In this document: in pieces, positions 12,786 through 21,369 of the stretch
Position numbering within the stretch: the stretch's first letter is position 1
Layout: the number at the start of each line of letters is the position of its first letter
Assembly (NCBI RefSeq): GCF_000699445.3
Contig: NC_067195.1
Span: 80,842,569-80,906,568, forward strand
Length of the DNA stretch: 64,000 nt
Direction: 5' to 3'
Source of the DNA: Schistosoma haematobium
Lineage: Eukaryota > Platyhelminthes > Trematoda > Strigeidida > Schistosomatidae
The notes under the pieces: generated by a model
What the model saw: the letters and a program-made list of their open reading frames with translations, nothing else
Database searches by the model: none
What the model was told of the DNA's origin: nothing
Made by a program: the position numbers and the translations under genes

Positions 12786-14678
12786 GGGGAAACGGGAAGG
12801 TTCAACCAGAAGAATTCTTTCAGTTAAGGAAGATACAACCACTTTTTATGAAGAACGCAAAAGAAAGTTACAACAAGATAGCCACTGGCTTCTATTCTGA
12901 GCCATATATGATAACGTCTCTAGCCACTGTGTTGCATCATCTCTCGGACCCCAGCCAGAGTCTTGAAGAACCAGTAGAAGCCAGCCCTTTGCAGCTTTCG
13001 TTCATACCCCGACACCATGTCGTACAGATTCCCAACAACTATCTGCATCGACCTGTTGTGTTGGATAGATTAGGAGTAACTTCAAAGAAAGCTAGTGACG
13101 ACTGAAAACAATGTGGATCATTTCATGAAGTTATGCACTGTTGGTCTGAGCCATGTCGATCCACTCGATAACCGAGATCAATTACAGTGACGTGGAAATG
13201 CATCTAATCTTTATCCTCCTGTAAATACTAAGTTTCAACATTCCTTATATACTATCATTTCATTCCGTCTTTTCGAACCATGTTCTCAATGCTTAATCGT
13301 TTTTACGGGCATCTTGTCATTGCAAAACATTTTGTGGTTTTGGTGTGGTATATTAAATTGATCAATACCCGTTTGATTATGACTAATAAACTAATTATGG
13401 TGTAGCATTGACTTTAAAACGGTAGAAGTTTTATTATTGCAAATAATCATAGAATTATTAACAAGATCATTCATTGTAATCGGCTCTCATGTGTATGTTA
13501 GCAGCAGCTAAAACTGTATGTAAGTATGCCATTGAATAATGTCTTAAGTCATGAAGTTTTGAACTTAATTAAGATATAATCTTGTTTATACACTTCAGCT
13601 ATATTATATCTTCCATTTATCGTGTATTTAATCTATTCCTTTTTTCGTTTGACAAATCTTCTGTAACAATAAGAATATTAAAGTGTTTCACACCTATAAA
13701 ACAAAAAGCCCATTAGACCTTTTAGTAGATGCATAATTACCTCGTTAACGACATAGTCCAATTATACTATTAAGCATCTCGGATTTCAACTAATATTGAA
13801 TAGGAAGCTGTGAATGTTACAAATTTCTACTCCATAGTTGTTAAATTATATATATAAAGCATTTCTATGTATATTTTTGTTTGTTGCTCATTTAATTATA
13901 GCATGTTTTAGAACATGGTTCGAATGAGGATAAATCACGTATTATTCAAAGTCTACGTGGTCGTGTATGTGCTTTAAGTTCTCATAAATTTGCATCGAAT
14001 GTTATGGAGAAAGCAATCGCCAACGCTGTACCATCTGAAAGAGCTGTATTAATTGAAGAAATTTTACATCCAATCTCTAATGTGAATATTAATGGAGACG
14101 CTTCGTCAGTAACAACTAATAACATCTCTTCATCATTAGTTGATATGATGAAAGACCAATATGCAAATTATGTAGTTCAACGTATGCTAGAATTAGCTGA
14201 TACTGAACAACGTCGTGTATTAATTAATCGGATCCGTCCTATGCAAAATGTTCTACGCAAATTTAATTATGGCAAGCATATTATAGCTAAATTAGAAAAA
14301 TATAACAATGTAGCCGGGAATAACAACAGTACTGGGAAAAGCTCATCTGCAAATAATAATAATAACAATAATAATAATAATAATACAAGTAATAATAACA
14401 ATACTAATTTGTCAGTTTCAAATAATTCCTCCACCAATCATGTTTCTAAAACTTCCAATAATAGTAGTAATAATAACGGCAGTGGTAACAACAATGGCAG
14501 TTGTAATAACACCAACAATAGTAATAATGGTGGGACCCCAGCGGTCAACAAATCAGCTGGTCCGAACTCTGAAAGCAATGGTATGACTACATCACAACAA
14601 AACGATTCTTCTACTACCACCACAACAACTACAACTACACACAAATCATCAAATGACAAATCTAATCATCGCACGTAG
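917..14678 (+). CDS. PUM: Pumilio-family (PUF) RNA-binding protein, 8 visible coding exons
   Basis: A cytoplasmic post-transcriptional regulator: PUF proteins bind UGUANAUA-type elements in 3' UTRs and recruit deadenylation and translational-repression factors. The spliced exons are 917-1295, 2816-3243, 3366-3597, 4766-5125, 5265-5581, 6907-7149, 12187-12339 and 13902-14678. Their summed length is 2889 nt, which is divisible by three, and every junction has GT-AG borders with matching phase. The product is 962 residues from the first visible codon. The first ~490 residues are low-complexity (Asn, Ser, Pro, Gln, Ala). The Pumilio homology domain follows, with all eight repeats and base-contact triplets in the order SR..Q, NY..Q, CR..Q, NH..Q, CR..Q, NY..Q, SN..E, NY..Q, the same as animal Pumilio. 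It ends in an Asn/Ser/Thr-rich tail of ~120 residues. The 5' end is probably outside the window; the first internal ATG is at 935. Family assignment is very secure. Orthology to a particular vertebrate paralogue is not claimed. Confidence 0.95.
1296..2815 (+). other. Pumilio intron 1, no recognised element
   Basis: This 1520-nt AT-rich intron lies between the donor at 1296 and the acceptor TTGTTTCAG ending at 2815. I saw no coding frame, repeat family or RNA gene in it. Confidence 0.7.
2816..3243 (+). CDS. PUM: Pumilio exon 2, Asn/Ser/Gln/Ala-rich
   Basis: The acceptor TTGTTTCAG precedes 2816 and the donor AAT|GTGAGC follows 3243. The split Ala codon from exon 1 is completed here, followed by PQWNHVAF. 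The peptide contains short poly-Gln tracts near 3003-3042 and many Ser/Asn/Val residues, a composition typical of the N-terminal repression region of Pumilio proteins. It ends in phase 0. The exon shares no recognisable domain. Confidence 0.88.
3366..3597 (+). CDS. PUM: Pumilio exon 3, Pro/Ser-rich
   Basis: The acceptor CTCTTTTAG ends at 3365 and the donor is GATG|GTAAAT at 3598. It starts in phase 0 with GINLLPPVG and ends in phase 1. The peptide is rich in Pro, Ser and Gly. The preceding intron is only 122 nt. Both borders preserve the reading frame into exons 2 and 4. Confidence 0.88.
3825..3905 (+). mobile_element. short RTE-like LINE 3' fragment in intron 3
   Basis: The segment GGTTGGAAGGAATC followed by CGGCCAAACC and TGGCGTCAGT matches the stretch near 9199-9244 of the broken LINE in intron 6. 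Only about 80 nt remain, followed by a T-run. Confidence 0.4.
4148..4262 (-). mobile_element. repeat family A, 3' tail fragment
   Basis: It contains AACACATAAACATTGGTACG, then GCACCAAATATATATGCGCC, then ACCCGGGCGCCC. These match the reverse complement of the end of the fuller copy at 11225-11580. It lies inside Pumilio intron 3 in antisense orientation. Confidence 0.6.
4766..5125 (+). CDS. PUM: Pumilio exon 4, Ala/Pro-rich
   Basis: The acceptor ATTTTATAG ends at 4765 and the donor is TTG|GTAAGT at 5126. The codon split with exon 3 gives Ala. The peptide begins [17 protein letters not shown] and is rich in Ala, Pro, Leu and Ser, with PPPLMP and [10 protein letters not shown] segments. It ends in phase 1. 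The frame stays open 26 nt past the donor, but the strong GTAAGT donor and the phase match to exon 5 make the splice convincing. Confidence 0.9.
5265..5581 (+). CDS. PUM: Pumilio exon 5, start of PUF domain (R1' to R2)
   Basis: The acceptor ATTACTTTTAG ends at 5264 and the donor is GAA|GTGAGA at 5582. After a short Thr/Val/Ser linker it encodes [13 protein letters not shown], the entry of the Pumilio homology domain. Repeat 1 follows ([13 protein letters not shown]) and then repeat 2 ([15 protein letters not shown]). The base-contact residues S/R/Q and N/Y/Q are present. It ends in phase 0 within the repeat 2 to 3 linker, after KEQKE. Confidence 0.96.
5582..6906 (+). other. Pumilio intron 5, no recognised element
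   Basis: This intron is 1325 nt and AT-rich. A slightly less AT-rich patch at about 6400-6620 could be an old repeat, but nothing else in the window matches it. Confidence 0.6.
6907..7149 (+). CDS. PUM: Pumilio exon 6, PUF repeats 3-4
   Basis: The acceptor TCTTATTTTAG ends at 6906 and the donor is CAA|GTATGT at 7150. It encodes repeat 3 ([11 protein letters not shown]) and repeat 4 ([13 protein letters not shown]). The contact residues are C/R/Q and N/H/Q, as in animal Pumilio. It starts and ends in phase 0. It is followed by an exceptionally long, transposon-filled intron. Confidence 0.96.
7531..9615 (+). mobile_element. 5'-truncated, inactivated RTE-like LINE in Pumilio intron 6
   Basis: Translating the + strand across breaks gives reverse-transcriptase landmarks in order. 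GRAAGPDGF lies near 7890; the segment [17 protein letters not shown] runs from about 8032; [10 protein letters not shown] lies near 8160; AAFDSVDRE near 8280. [15 protein letters not shown] lies near 8437; the catalytic box reads YTND near 8572; TYLGSLISP lies near 8765; and a C-terminal [17 protein letters not shown] lies near 9120. The first frame has one stop at 7804-7806. There are shifts near 8265 and 8700, and further stops at 8953-8955 and after RLP. The box should read YADD, so a catalytic Asp is lost. The N-terminal endonuclease is absent. The 3' UTR contains CTCTTTGTCTTCCCTTAAA and ends near TGACTGAC. It is a dead passenger in the host intron, in sense orientation. RTE-clade assignment is inferred from motif style. 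Confidence 0.85.
9780..10004. repeat. GC-richer repeat-like block, unassigned
   Basis: The block contains CTCACATGGCCACGTGTATG, GGCCTCTGCCAGGG and GTGGTGGGGGTGTTTACG. Its GC content is clearly above that of the flanking DNA. It abuts the end of the CR1-like fragment at 10005. I saw no second copy in the window. Short ORFs cross it in two frames but resemble nothing I know. Confidence 0.3.
10005..11222 (-). mobile_element. CR1/Jockey-like LINE 3' fragment, antisense in Pumilio intron 6
   Basis: A minus-strand frame at 10501-11034 encodes the C-terminal domain of a CR1/Jockey-type reverse transcriptase. It shows [16 protein letters not shown], then [14 protein letters not shown], then [19 protein letters not shown], then [10 protein letters not shown], the usual order at the end of such ORF2 proteins. 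Upstream sequence to 11222 continues the protein in another frame ([15 protein letters not shown]). About 500 nt of 3' UTR follow, ending in an ATT-type repeat near 10005. The part 10005-10889 is nearly identical to 25082-25966 on the other strand, so the insertion is young. It is 5'-truncated and non-autonomous. Confidence 0.8.
11225..11580 (+). mobile_element. repeat family A, longest + copy
   Basis: About 350 nt match the reverse complement of 27362-27700 almost throughout. Shared parts are AACCCTGATTCCAAACCAAT, CATGGGCTCCAGTATC, CACCGGCTGCCATGGGACTG and CCAGACCTTCAGGTC. The end carries GGCGCATATGTATT and TTGTACCAATATCTATGTG, then an AATAAATA tail. A short A-rich tail and fragments sharing one 3' end (4148, 11830, 12563) suggest retroposition. 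ORFs across it are incidental. Confidence 0.65.
11830..11945 (+). mobile_element. repeat family A, diverged 3' fragment
   Basis: GCCCGGGTTGTCACCTCC, then TGTACCAATACTTATGTGTT and an AAATAAATAA tail, correspond to the end of the copy at 11225-11580. Confidence 0.5.
12187..12339 (+). CDS. PUM: Pumilio exon 7, PUF repeat 5 and start of repeat 6
   Basis: The acceptor is ACCTTGTTAAG ending at 12186 and the donor is CAA|GTAAGA at 12340. The 51 codons encode [20 protein letters not shown] and then DQYGNYVIQ, the end of the repeat 6 helix. The contact residues are C/R/Q and N/Y/Q. It is phase 0 on both sides. The exon is too short for simple ORF calling and has no ATG, but its match to the animal Pumilio domain is unmistakable. 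Confidence 0.95.
12563..12645 (-). mobile_element. repeat family A, 3' tail fragment
   Basis: TTTATTTATTTTAACGCATA, then ATATTGGTACAAGAGGGCAC and ATATGCGCCACAC, match the reverse complement of the family A tail. It sits in intron 7. Confidence 0.6.
12724..12784 (+). repeat. (AAT)n microsatellite in intron 7
   Basis: About 20 perfect AAT units. Confidence 0.95.
12785..13245 (+). repeat. probable repeat-derived block with an 85-codon ORF
   Basis: An ORF at 12848-13105 (ATG to TGA) lies in Pumilio intron 7 and has no recognised domain. The following stretch (TGGTCTGAGCCATGTCGAT, GACGTGG) resembles the 3' region of the LINE at 7531-9615 (AGTCCAAGCCATGTTGGTAG). The ORF is therefore more likely transposon debris than a host exon. 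Confidence 0.3.
13902..14678 (+). CDS. PUM: Pumilio exon 8, PUF repeats 6-8 and Asn-rich tail
   Basis: The acceptor TTTAATTATAG ends at 13901; the stop is TAG at 14676-14678. It encodes the rest of repeat 6 (HVLEHG), repeat 7 ([11 protein letters not shown], contacts S/N/E) and repeat 8 ([13 protein letters not shown], contacts N/Y/Q). The C-terminal cap follows ([14 protein letters not shown]). A 15-20-residue Ser/Thr/Asn insertion precedes repeat 8, where animal Pumilio also has a loop. After the cap come ~120 residues dominated by Asn, Ser, Thr and Gly, with runs encoded by AAT/AAC and ACC/ACA repeats. This tail is absent from the short C-termini usual in vertebrate Pumilio. Confidence 0.97.
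   Translation, partial: HVLEHGSNEDKSRIIQSLRGRVCALSSHKFASNVMEKAIANAVPSERAVLIEEILHPISNVNINGDASSVTTNNISSSLVDMMKDQYANYVVQRMLELADTEQRRVLINRIRPMQNVLRKFNYGKHIIAKLEKYNNVAGNNNSTGKSSSANNNNNNNNNNNTSNNNNTNLSVSNNSSTNHVSKTSNNSSNNNGSGNNNGSCNNTNNSNNGGTPAVNKSAGPNSESNGMTTSQQNDSSTTTTTTTTTHKSSNDKSNHRT
14351..14536 (+). repeat. AAT/AAC-rich coding microsatellite
   Basis: Imperfect AAT/AAC repeats with interspersed AGT codons encode the Asn/Ser runs of the Pumilio C-terminus. Confidence 0.85.
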
Positions 14679-15401
14679 AGTTTATTACTATTGCAACTAT
14701 GATAATCTGTGTTGCTTTATGCTACTACTACAGTGTAACGACGAACAGGGATAAGCGAATTGGAGCACTGTTTATTATTAATTTCTTATTTGCCCATATT
14801 CCAAATACATTTCTTAGTTTAGTTTTGGCTCTTCATATATATATACCGTTTGTGGACCGTTATAATTCTCTCATTTTTTGAATTTTTTTCTTCAACAACT
14901 AGTCGTTCGACTCTGTCGTTACATAATGTACACTAACTAGCTTTCTTTCTCTTGTCTTTATTGTAAAATACAACACCACACCAACAATACATCTCGCTTT
15001 TTGTCATTCATTACGTGTTTGCAATCGCTTTGAACTACTACTTGCACATCTCTACTTCTTCACTATCATCATCAGCACGTAACATCTTTTTGACATACGT
15101 TTTCTCATACGGATCGCTTCATAGACACTTGTAACTTGGAAATTCCCCCATTCCTCGTTTATTTATTTGTTTGTAAATGTCTCTTGGCTGAATACATTGA
15201 AATTAATTTGTGTATGTAAGTTTCATTGTGATATGAACAAAGCATTATCTCTTAGCTTTAGTTTAAGCTTTTGGTTCAGTGCTTATTCATGTAGTGAAAG
15301 CCACTCTTTGTATCTATCTATATATATAAATGTAAATTTTGTTATTTAACTAGTCCCCTCTGTTTGTCTGCCTGTTTCTTCAATCTCAATTTGTTACCGT
15401 T

Positions 15402-15402
<1 letters not shown>

Positions 15403-15461
<59 letters not shown>
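15403..15461. repeat. (TA)n microsatellite
   Basis: About 29 perfect TA units. Confidence 0.95.
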
Positions 15462-15464
<3 letters not shown>

Positions 15465-15937
15465 TGTCTAACTTGATACACATGTACAGTGTTCAACCTT
15501 TGGAATTGAGATTTCGCTGGATACTATATATCCCAGTTGTAATTATATTTATATACAAAGAAATGTGTGTATAATGTATATTGATAGTTTCTTTCGTGGT
15601 TTTTCTTGGATCCTTATGTGTATACGAATTCTGGCAAAATTATTTTACACCAACCCATGTTTTCACCGTCTTCTTTCTTTATTCAACACTACTTTCAAGT
15701 ATCATCACCTTCGAATATTTATATTAATTTTCAGATTGTACACTTTTCATTCGTCGAATATATATATTCTATTTACAATTTAGTCCCATTAATTTGAAAT
15801 TTACCAAAATTTATGGTGTTTTGGTCGCTGTCTTGTAGAAAATTGAATTCTTTTCACAAGCTTGCGCTGCATATACGGTCATTCTTTCTTTAAATCTTCA
15901 TAGTCTAACTGATCATATATACGTATATCTATATATA

Positions 15938-15943
15938 AATAAA
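15938..15943 (+). terminator. candidate polyadenylation signal for the Pumilio transcript
   Basis: AATAAA about 1.26 kb after the stop codon, in the sense strand. It is a candidate only; no cleavage-site evidence is available. Confidence 0.25.
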
Positions 15944-16860
15944 ATTACTTTTCACATGTTGTGCATACTATTATGACGTGTATATTGTGCTTGGATCTTG
16001 TCTTGTTCGTGTCATCAATTTCATATTTAAAATTACATTGTCGAATGCACTTACTGTCTCATTAAATTTTAACACGTTCTCCACCTCTTATTTGTCCTTT
16101 CAGTACTAAAGTTCATTGACTTGTTATTCCTCACCTATGAGTTATATATGTATGTAAAGTTCTTTTTGAATCCTTCCTCATGTCTATAAGAAAGAGATGG
16201 GTTTGTACAAGTTTTGATCTTTTGTTGTATTTGTATTACACTTGTGTGTGTGAATTTGTGTATATTTACTCATGCTTTTATCATTAGTTAACAGCCTCTT
16301 CTTCTAACACTACTTTGAAAAATTAATTGCTCTAGGTTAATTTTCCCCATCTAGTAGATAGCTTGTTTACAAATTTCAAAATTTTAACTGCCGTACTTAA
16401 TAGCCTCCTCTCTCCTTCAAATACACACAAACAAATCTCTGTTATTATATATATATATATATATTCAATTTTGCATCTGTAATCGTAACTTTTGTTGGAA
16501 CTTGATTTTTCATTAGTGATGTCACCATGCTTGAAACATCTTAATATTCTTGAAAACTTAATTATTAGTCCCATGTCTTATTGTTTGTCTTAATGCATTG
16601 TCATGGGATTTGTAAATTATCTCGTGTACTCACATATAATACAACTGAATATTATCATACAATTTAGTTATTCGTTACTGTTTTTTTTATATTTCCCTTA
16701 GTAACCATCTACCTATTTACGCTACTAATGGTTATCATAATTTTTCGTAAAAGTGTTAACTGATTATTCTCCTGTTTAGTTATAGTTACTGACTACTTCA
16801 GAAATATATTTAATTGAAGTTATTTGTAAATGATAGGAGAAACTGATGGTGTGATTTCCT

Positions 16861-17424
16861 TGAATGTTGAGTTGAATCATGCAGCGAAGAGGTGTCAGTG
16901 TTGGCCGTAGTAATAACACGTAACCCATTCACAATAAGACTCTGTGATCTGCAGGACCCGCGTTTTAACCTATTTAGAACTCGTCAGTTGAGTGTCCTGC
17001 ACGTATACCAAAACATTGATCAACAGCAGCTTATAACATTCAAGCAACCAATGCAAATAAATCGGAGTATTGAATTTTGTATGGATCAGGTGACAATATT
17101 TTTTCGCAGTTGACTGATCACTAAGTAGTGGCCACTGTATTTGTTTAGTGCTGATTGGATTCTCTCAGTCAAGATGCAATATGGGCACTAATATAGTGGA
17201 CGACATTGTGTGTGCTATGTTTTTATGTTAGATTGACTGGGATTAGCTGACAACTGGAAAAAAGTCGAACCTATGATGATAGACTATCATAGTCTCTACG
17301 TTCAAAGTAATCTCTAATTAGTACCAGTGAACTTCCTCAACTGGTACTTTTGTGACTTATTTTCTCTTTTTTTCTTCGCCTCATATTTTCCTTTCTTCCC
17401 GTAGACGTAATAATGTAATTTCTC
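16861..17424 (+). other. unassigned, slightly GC-richer stretch
   Basis: A 73-codon ORF at 16892-17113 includes RNPFTIRLCDLQDPRFNL. Its composition differs from the surrounding AT-rich DNA and suggests old transposon sequence, but I cannot name it and see no second copy. Confidence 0.25.
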
Positions 17425-17505
17425 GACAGTCATCAACGTAGGGCCCAGCACAAATATGCGTTGGCCCCAATTGTCATGCCATATTATCACAATGAGATGA
17501 GTGGC
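17425..17505 (-). mobile_element. diverged RTE-like LINE 3' tail
   Basis: CAACGTAGGGCCCAGCACA and ATATGCGTTGG correspond to CAACGTAGGACCAGGCACAT and ATATGCATCGG at the start of the antisense copy at 45289. Confidence 0.5.
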
Positions 17506-19035
17506 CTAAGATATTGAAATAATGTAGTAGCAATGATAATTAAAAAGGCTAAGCATTGAAAATATTGTTCGAAAAGATCAAATATGGAGGTAAGTATGAA
17601 GTAATACTGTAATTTTAAGATGAAAATCGAATACTTTGCACCATTTTCATCAATCCTTATCCAAAGCTTTCAACGAACCATCAGGCGAATTAATGATTTT
17701 TTGTTTTTTGAAATTGTTTCAAAACATAATCCTTAGTTCATTTATTAATGCTTCGTTGATATTTTCCCTGAATTCTTACGTGTATATCAATGCAGTAGTA
17801 GTGGGACATGTAGTTGTAACATTCAGTCATTTGTGTTTCATTGATTTGAATTGTTTTTCATTTTGGTCTGTATTTTTTTCAACACATCAACTGAATTTTA
17901 AAATCAATTTATGCATAGTTTACATTCTTTTCTTTTTTAGATAATGTGTGATATATGGATCAGTGAGATATTTATAAGACCTTCTGATAGATTAGAGTTA
18001 TCCGTTAATTATACTTGTCTGTATATATTTCTAAGACATACTTATGTTTTTGTGAACATGACCAACAACATCAACTCGATCAAACTAGTAGAATGTTGAT
18101 AATTTTCCACATCATAAATTGATAAGGAATCTGAAAACGGTTTAGAGCTGATTTCTTGTCACAATAAGGTATTTCTTGCATAATCTTGGTATTCAGTGGA
18201 TGATTGATATAATCAAGCCGGTGTTGGACAGTCTGTGTAGGAATGTGAGAGATATCAGCATCCTACAATTTGACTTGGTAAAGGTGAGTTTTAATCACCA
18301 GATATTCATTTAGTGAGTCATAGACAACATAGAATACGACCATGAATTCCACTGTCCCATGATACCTTTTCACTCAGTTTTTTTCGATCCACATTCTCGT
18401 TGTTCGATGGTTCTCTTTCATCATTATTCTTGATAACATTTTCAGCAATAACACCCATTACTTGATCATTAAGATGAAAAGAAATCAATTTATAATATTC
18501 TATCAGTTTTGTCCTAATTTTGTTTTTCTACTTGGAAAATACACTTTTTCTGTCGGCACGCGTTTTCTTGATGATGAAAGAATTTCACTTCATTAAAGCA
18601 CAATCAGTACTTTATCCACACAATATCACTGTTCACTTTTCAATAGTAGGTAATGAATTCTAAGTTGTGTTTGTCTCGAATAATCAAGATAACATTTTAC
18701 TCGAAAAATCATTATTTACCACTCCTATCCATCCATATTATCTTACGGACTGACTAATTACATTTCTTCTCTCAACTTTCTTTTCTTTAATGTCTTGATG
18801 GGATTATCTAATGAATTAACAAAAGTACAACTCAGTATATATATATTGTTGAACCATAGTTGTTAGTCAGTTTTTCAAAAATAAATACCTCGTACTTTTC
18901 AGTTGATTTTGCCTTATGTAAAATGTGCAAATTGATTAAGAGTTTGAAATTGTCCTTAGTTAATAAATAGTTTAGATGAGAATTGGTTTTCAGCTTGATA
19001 AATCTTCCACCCTATAACTATTCGTTGTATCAATG
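17506..19035. other. no recognised feature
   Basis: AT-rich. The longest ORF (17636-17944) is hydrophobic-biased low-complexity translation of T-rich DNA and has no credible signature. Confidence 0.5.
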
Positions 19036-19039
19036 TTGT

Positions 19040-19660
19040 ATGATGTTGATGATCTTCTCATCTACTCACTCTATCGTGTCGAAGAGGTTTCTATAATATT
19101 CTCCTATTCACACTATCAAATGCCTTTTCATAATTACGGACGTTGATGTATAGTGACGAATTCCATTCAGTTGATTGCTCAACAATGATCCGTAGTCTCG
19201 TGATTTGGCCTGTGCACGACTAATCCTTACGGAATCCGGTCTGTTGAGCGTCTCTGAATCTTTCATCCGGTTCAGCAACTGTGTTGGTAACTTTCCCTTG
19301 TACTGGTAGTGGTGTGGTGCCTCTGTAGTTCTCATATCTGCTCAGATCTTTCTTTCGTGTCTTGATGAGTTACCCTTCTTCCCAGTCTATCGGTGGCACT
19401 TGTGGTGCATTTTTGCAGTTCTTTGTTTGACTTCAGTGCTTCAGCTGGTATGTTATCCGGTCCTACTGCTTTCCCACTCTTGATTTATCTGATGGCATGC
19501 TGGCTTCTTCGTTTGTTGGTAGGTAAAATCATCAGAGATCTTCGTTTCCTGCTTCGATATTGAGTGGGTTCAGCTAGGCAGGTCTATTCAAGAGTTCCTC
19601 AAAGTGTTCCAACCTTTTCTTTCTCTGCTCTTGAACCTCGATGATTATCTTGCCATCTTT
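19040..19660 (-). mobile_element. RTE-type reverse transcriptase fragment
   Basis: Read on the minus strand with several frame changes, it gives EHFEELLNRP, then VGPDNIPAEALKS, ENYRG, LNRMKDSETLN, a QTGFRKD-like segment, NSSLYINVRNYEKAFDSVN and TLR..D. This is the finger/palm order of an RTE-clade reverse transcriptase, of the type followed by the 3' ends at 51722 and elsewhere. Multiple frameshifts and stops make it dead. Neither the endonuclease nor the YADD part is included. Confidence 0.75.
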
Positions 19661-19664
19661 GTTC

Positions 19665-21070
19665 TTGTCTGGTTACCTTCATATATTCACAGTACTTTGA
19701 AAATTCATAACTTTAATCATATGACAACCTGGTCGGTTTATAAAATCATGATATTATTAACTTATAATAAACAGAATCAATCATATCATAATTATAAGTA
19801 CTTTCTTTATATCATCATGTCAAATATTAGCGTTGGTTGTTTATTCATCTCTACTATCGATCGATAACGCTTTCAATGAGCTCATGGATTGATCATTTGA
19901 CTTCGAGTCGTATTTGTTTTTTTACATTTGAACTGATTGACCTTTTAAAGGTTATCATCCTAGATAGATGTTTTGTTTGTTTAAATATTTCACATCATTT
20001 TTTGACCGAATTTCTGAATTTCTATGTAGGTCAATAATGTAGAGAAAATAATTAATCCAAGCTAACTAAAGTAATTAGATTGATAATTAAACTGATATCT
20101 GATGATATCAGTAATCAGAATATGTTTAAGGAGAAATGAGTACATAAAAAGTGAATATATATATATATACTTCAGAACTTCGTTTGGTTAGGAAGTTTAA
20201 CGGTAGAGGCACTCTGCATCACTACTAGAAACTGTTAGTAAATATGCGTCTTTTCTTTAAAAGTTACAATCAGTAAGAACCAGTAATTAATGCAACATAG
20301 ACCTAATTAGTTGTTACAGTAAAAAAATATCAGAATTCCATTTCGATGACGTTGTATTCTCCGAAAGTGGTTGGTTTATTAATGAAACGTTTCGTTCTCA
20401 CTTTCCTGAGGGATATTTCACATTTCCCCTGTTTCAATCAAACTTCTAAATAAACTTAAAGGAAACAAGATGCATAACAATAAAATCTGTTGTATGAATT
20501 ATTTGTATACACACATCTGGTATTATTCTTGTGAGATCCGATCTTTGAGTGTTCGTTACTGAGTAGTGATGAGGAATCTCTTATTCGATTAAAACACTTG
20601 TTCAGTGCTTTATAATAAATAAATCTGTGATAAAATCTACAAATACTTTTTTTGTCGAAAATGTCATATTTTTACGTACAGTTCTGTAGAAAGGCCATAG
20701 ATTGTATTTTTATTCAAAATAAGAAATACATGAAATAGTTTGTTCAAACGCAAAAGAAAACGAATCAATATTCTCTATGCTGGTTTGCATAAAATATAAT
20801 TAACAAGAAAATATTTTATTCAGTGAATAAGTACTTTAATAAATAAGATATCTACTTAAATTATAAAAGCTAAGGACATTGCACATCATTATACATCTTT
20901 ACTTGTTATCGTATGAAAGGACTATTTAAATCGTTCAATTCACTAGTGAATAATTATTATTGTATTTTATTTTGTTCAATAAAAATCTTTTGGTGGAAAA
21001 GTATACCGTGCTGACGACTTTGCACGACTTACCAACCAACTGAGAAATACCACCTAATTTTAAAATAATC
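19665..21070. other. no recognised feature
   Basis: AT-rich, with only short spurious ORFs. Confidence 0.5.
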
Positions 21071-21074
21071 AACA

Positions 21075-21365
21075 ATAAGCCGTGACCAGTGGAGTTCAAT
21101 CCGTGTCGGGTAGAGATAAATATTCACCTCGGACAATGGATGAATGGTTGCGCATGATCATGGACCGATTGAAGTCACACATTAACCGATTCAGTAGTCT
21201 AGAGTTTAAGTGTTCTCGTGTGAGATCGAAGGTCCTAGGTTTGGGTCCCGCATGCAGAACCGTGGATGCATACTGCTGAGGAGTCCCATACTGGGACGAA
21301 TCGGCCGTCCAGTGTTTCCAAGTTTTCAATGGTGGTCTAGCTTAGACCGACTCGTGAATTCAACT
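21075..21365 (+). mobile_element. tRNA-derived hammerhead SINE (Sm-alpha-like), copy 1
   Basis: The copy runs from GTGACCAGTGGAGTTCAA through a region where the tRNA-like A box should lie (TAGTCTAGAGTTTAAG). It continues through a hammerhead-like core and ends with AATGGTGGTCTAGCTTA. This order is shared by the other copies in the window. The A/B boxes are decayed compared with the copy at 50672. Confidence 0.75.
21272..21313 (+). ncRNA. hammerhead ribozyme core, one substitution
   Basis: Stem I pairs ACTG with CAGT. The CTGAGGA box (21276-21282) is intact, stem II is a perfect GTCCC/GGGAC, and a GTC triplet precedes the expected cleavage site at 21309/21310. The GAAA box reads GAAT, breaking the A-U pair next to the cleavage site. 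Activity is therefore probably impaired. Confidence 0.65.
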
Positions 21366-21369
21366 ATTG

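Larger units (their letters stand above)
14679..16860 (+). other. Pumilio 3' flank, probably includes the 3' UTR
   Basis: AT-rich DNA without a coding frame. A TA dinucleotide run lies at 15403-15461. The first canonical AATAAA I noted after the stop is at 15938-15943, so the 3' UTR could be about 1.3 kb. The cleavage site cannot be placed from sequence alone. Confidence 0.4.

Noticed and set aside
12575..12805. Minus-strand ORF with a poly-Ile run
   Set aside because: Translation of the (AAT)n microsatellite and the family A tail inside intron 7.
14438..14659. Antisense ORF rich in Leu and Val over the Pumilio 3' exon
   Set aside because: Mirror of the Asn/Thr-coding repeats on the sense strand; no independent evidence.
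18016..18025. TGTATATA as a Pumilio response element in the gene's own 3' UTR
   Set aside because: It lies 3.3 kb past the stop and ~2 kb past the first AATAAA, in AT-rich DNA where such an octamer is expected by chance.
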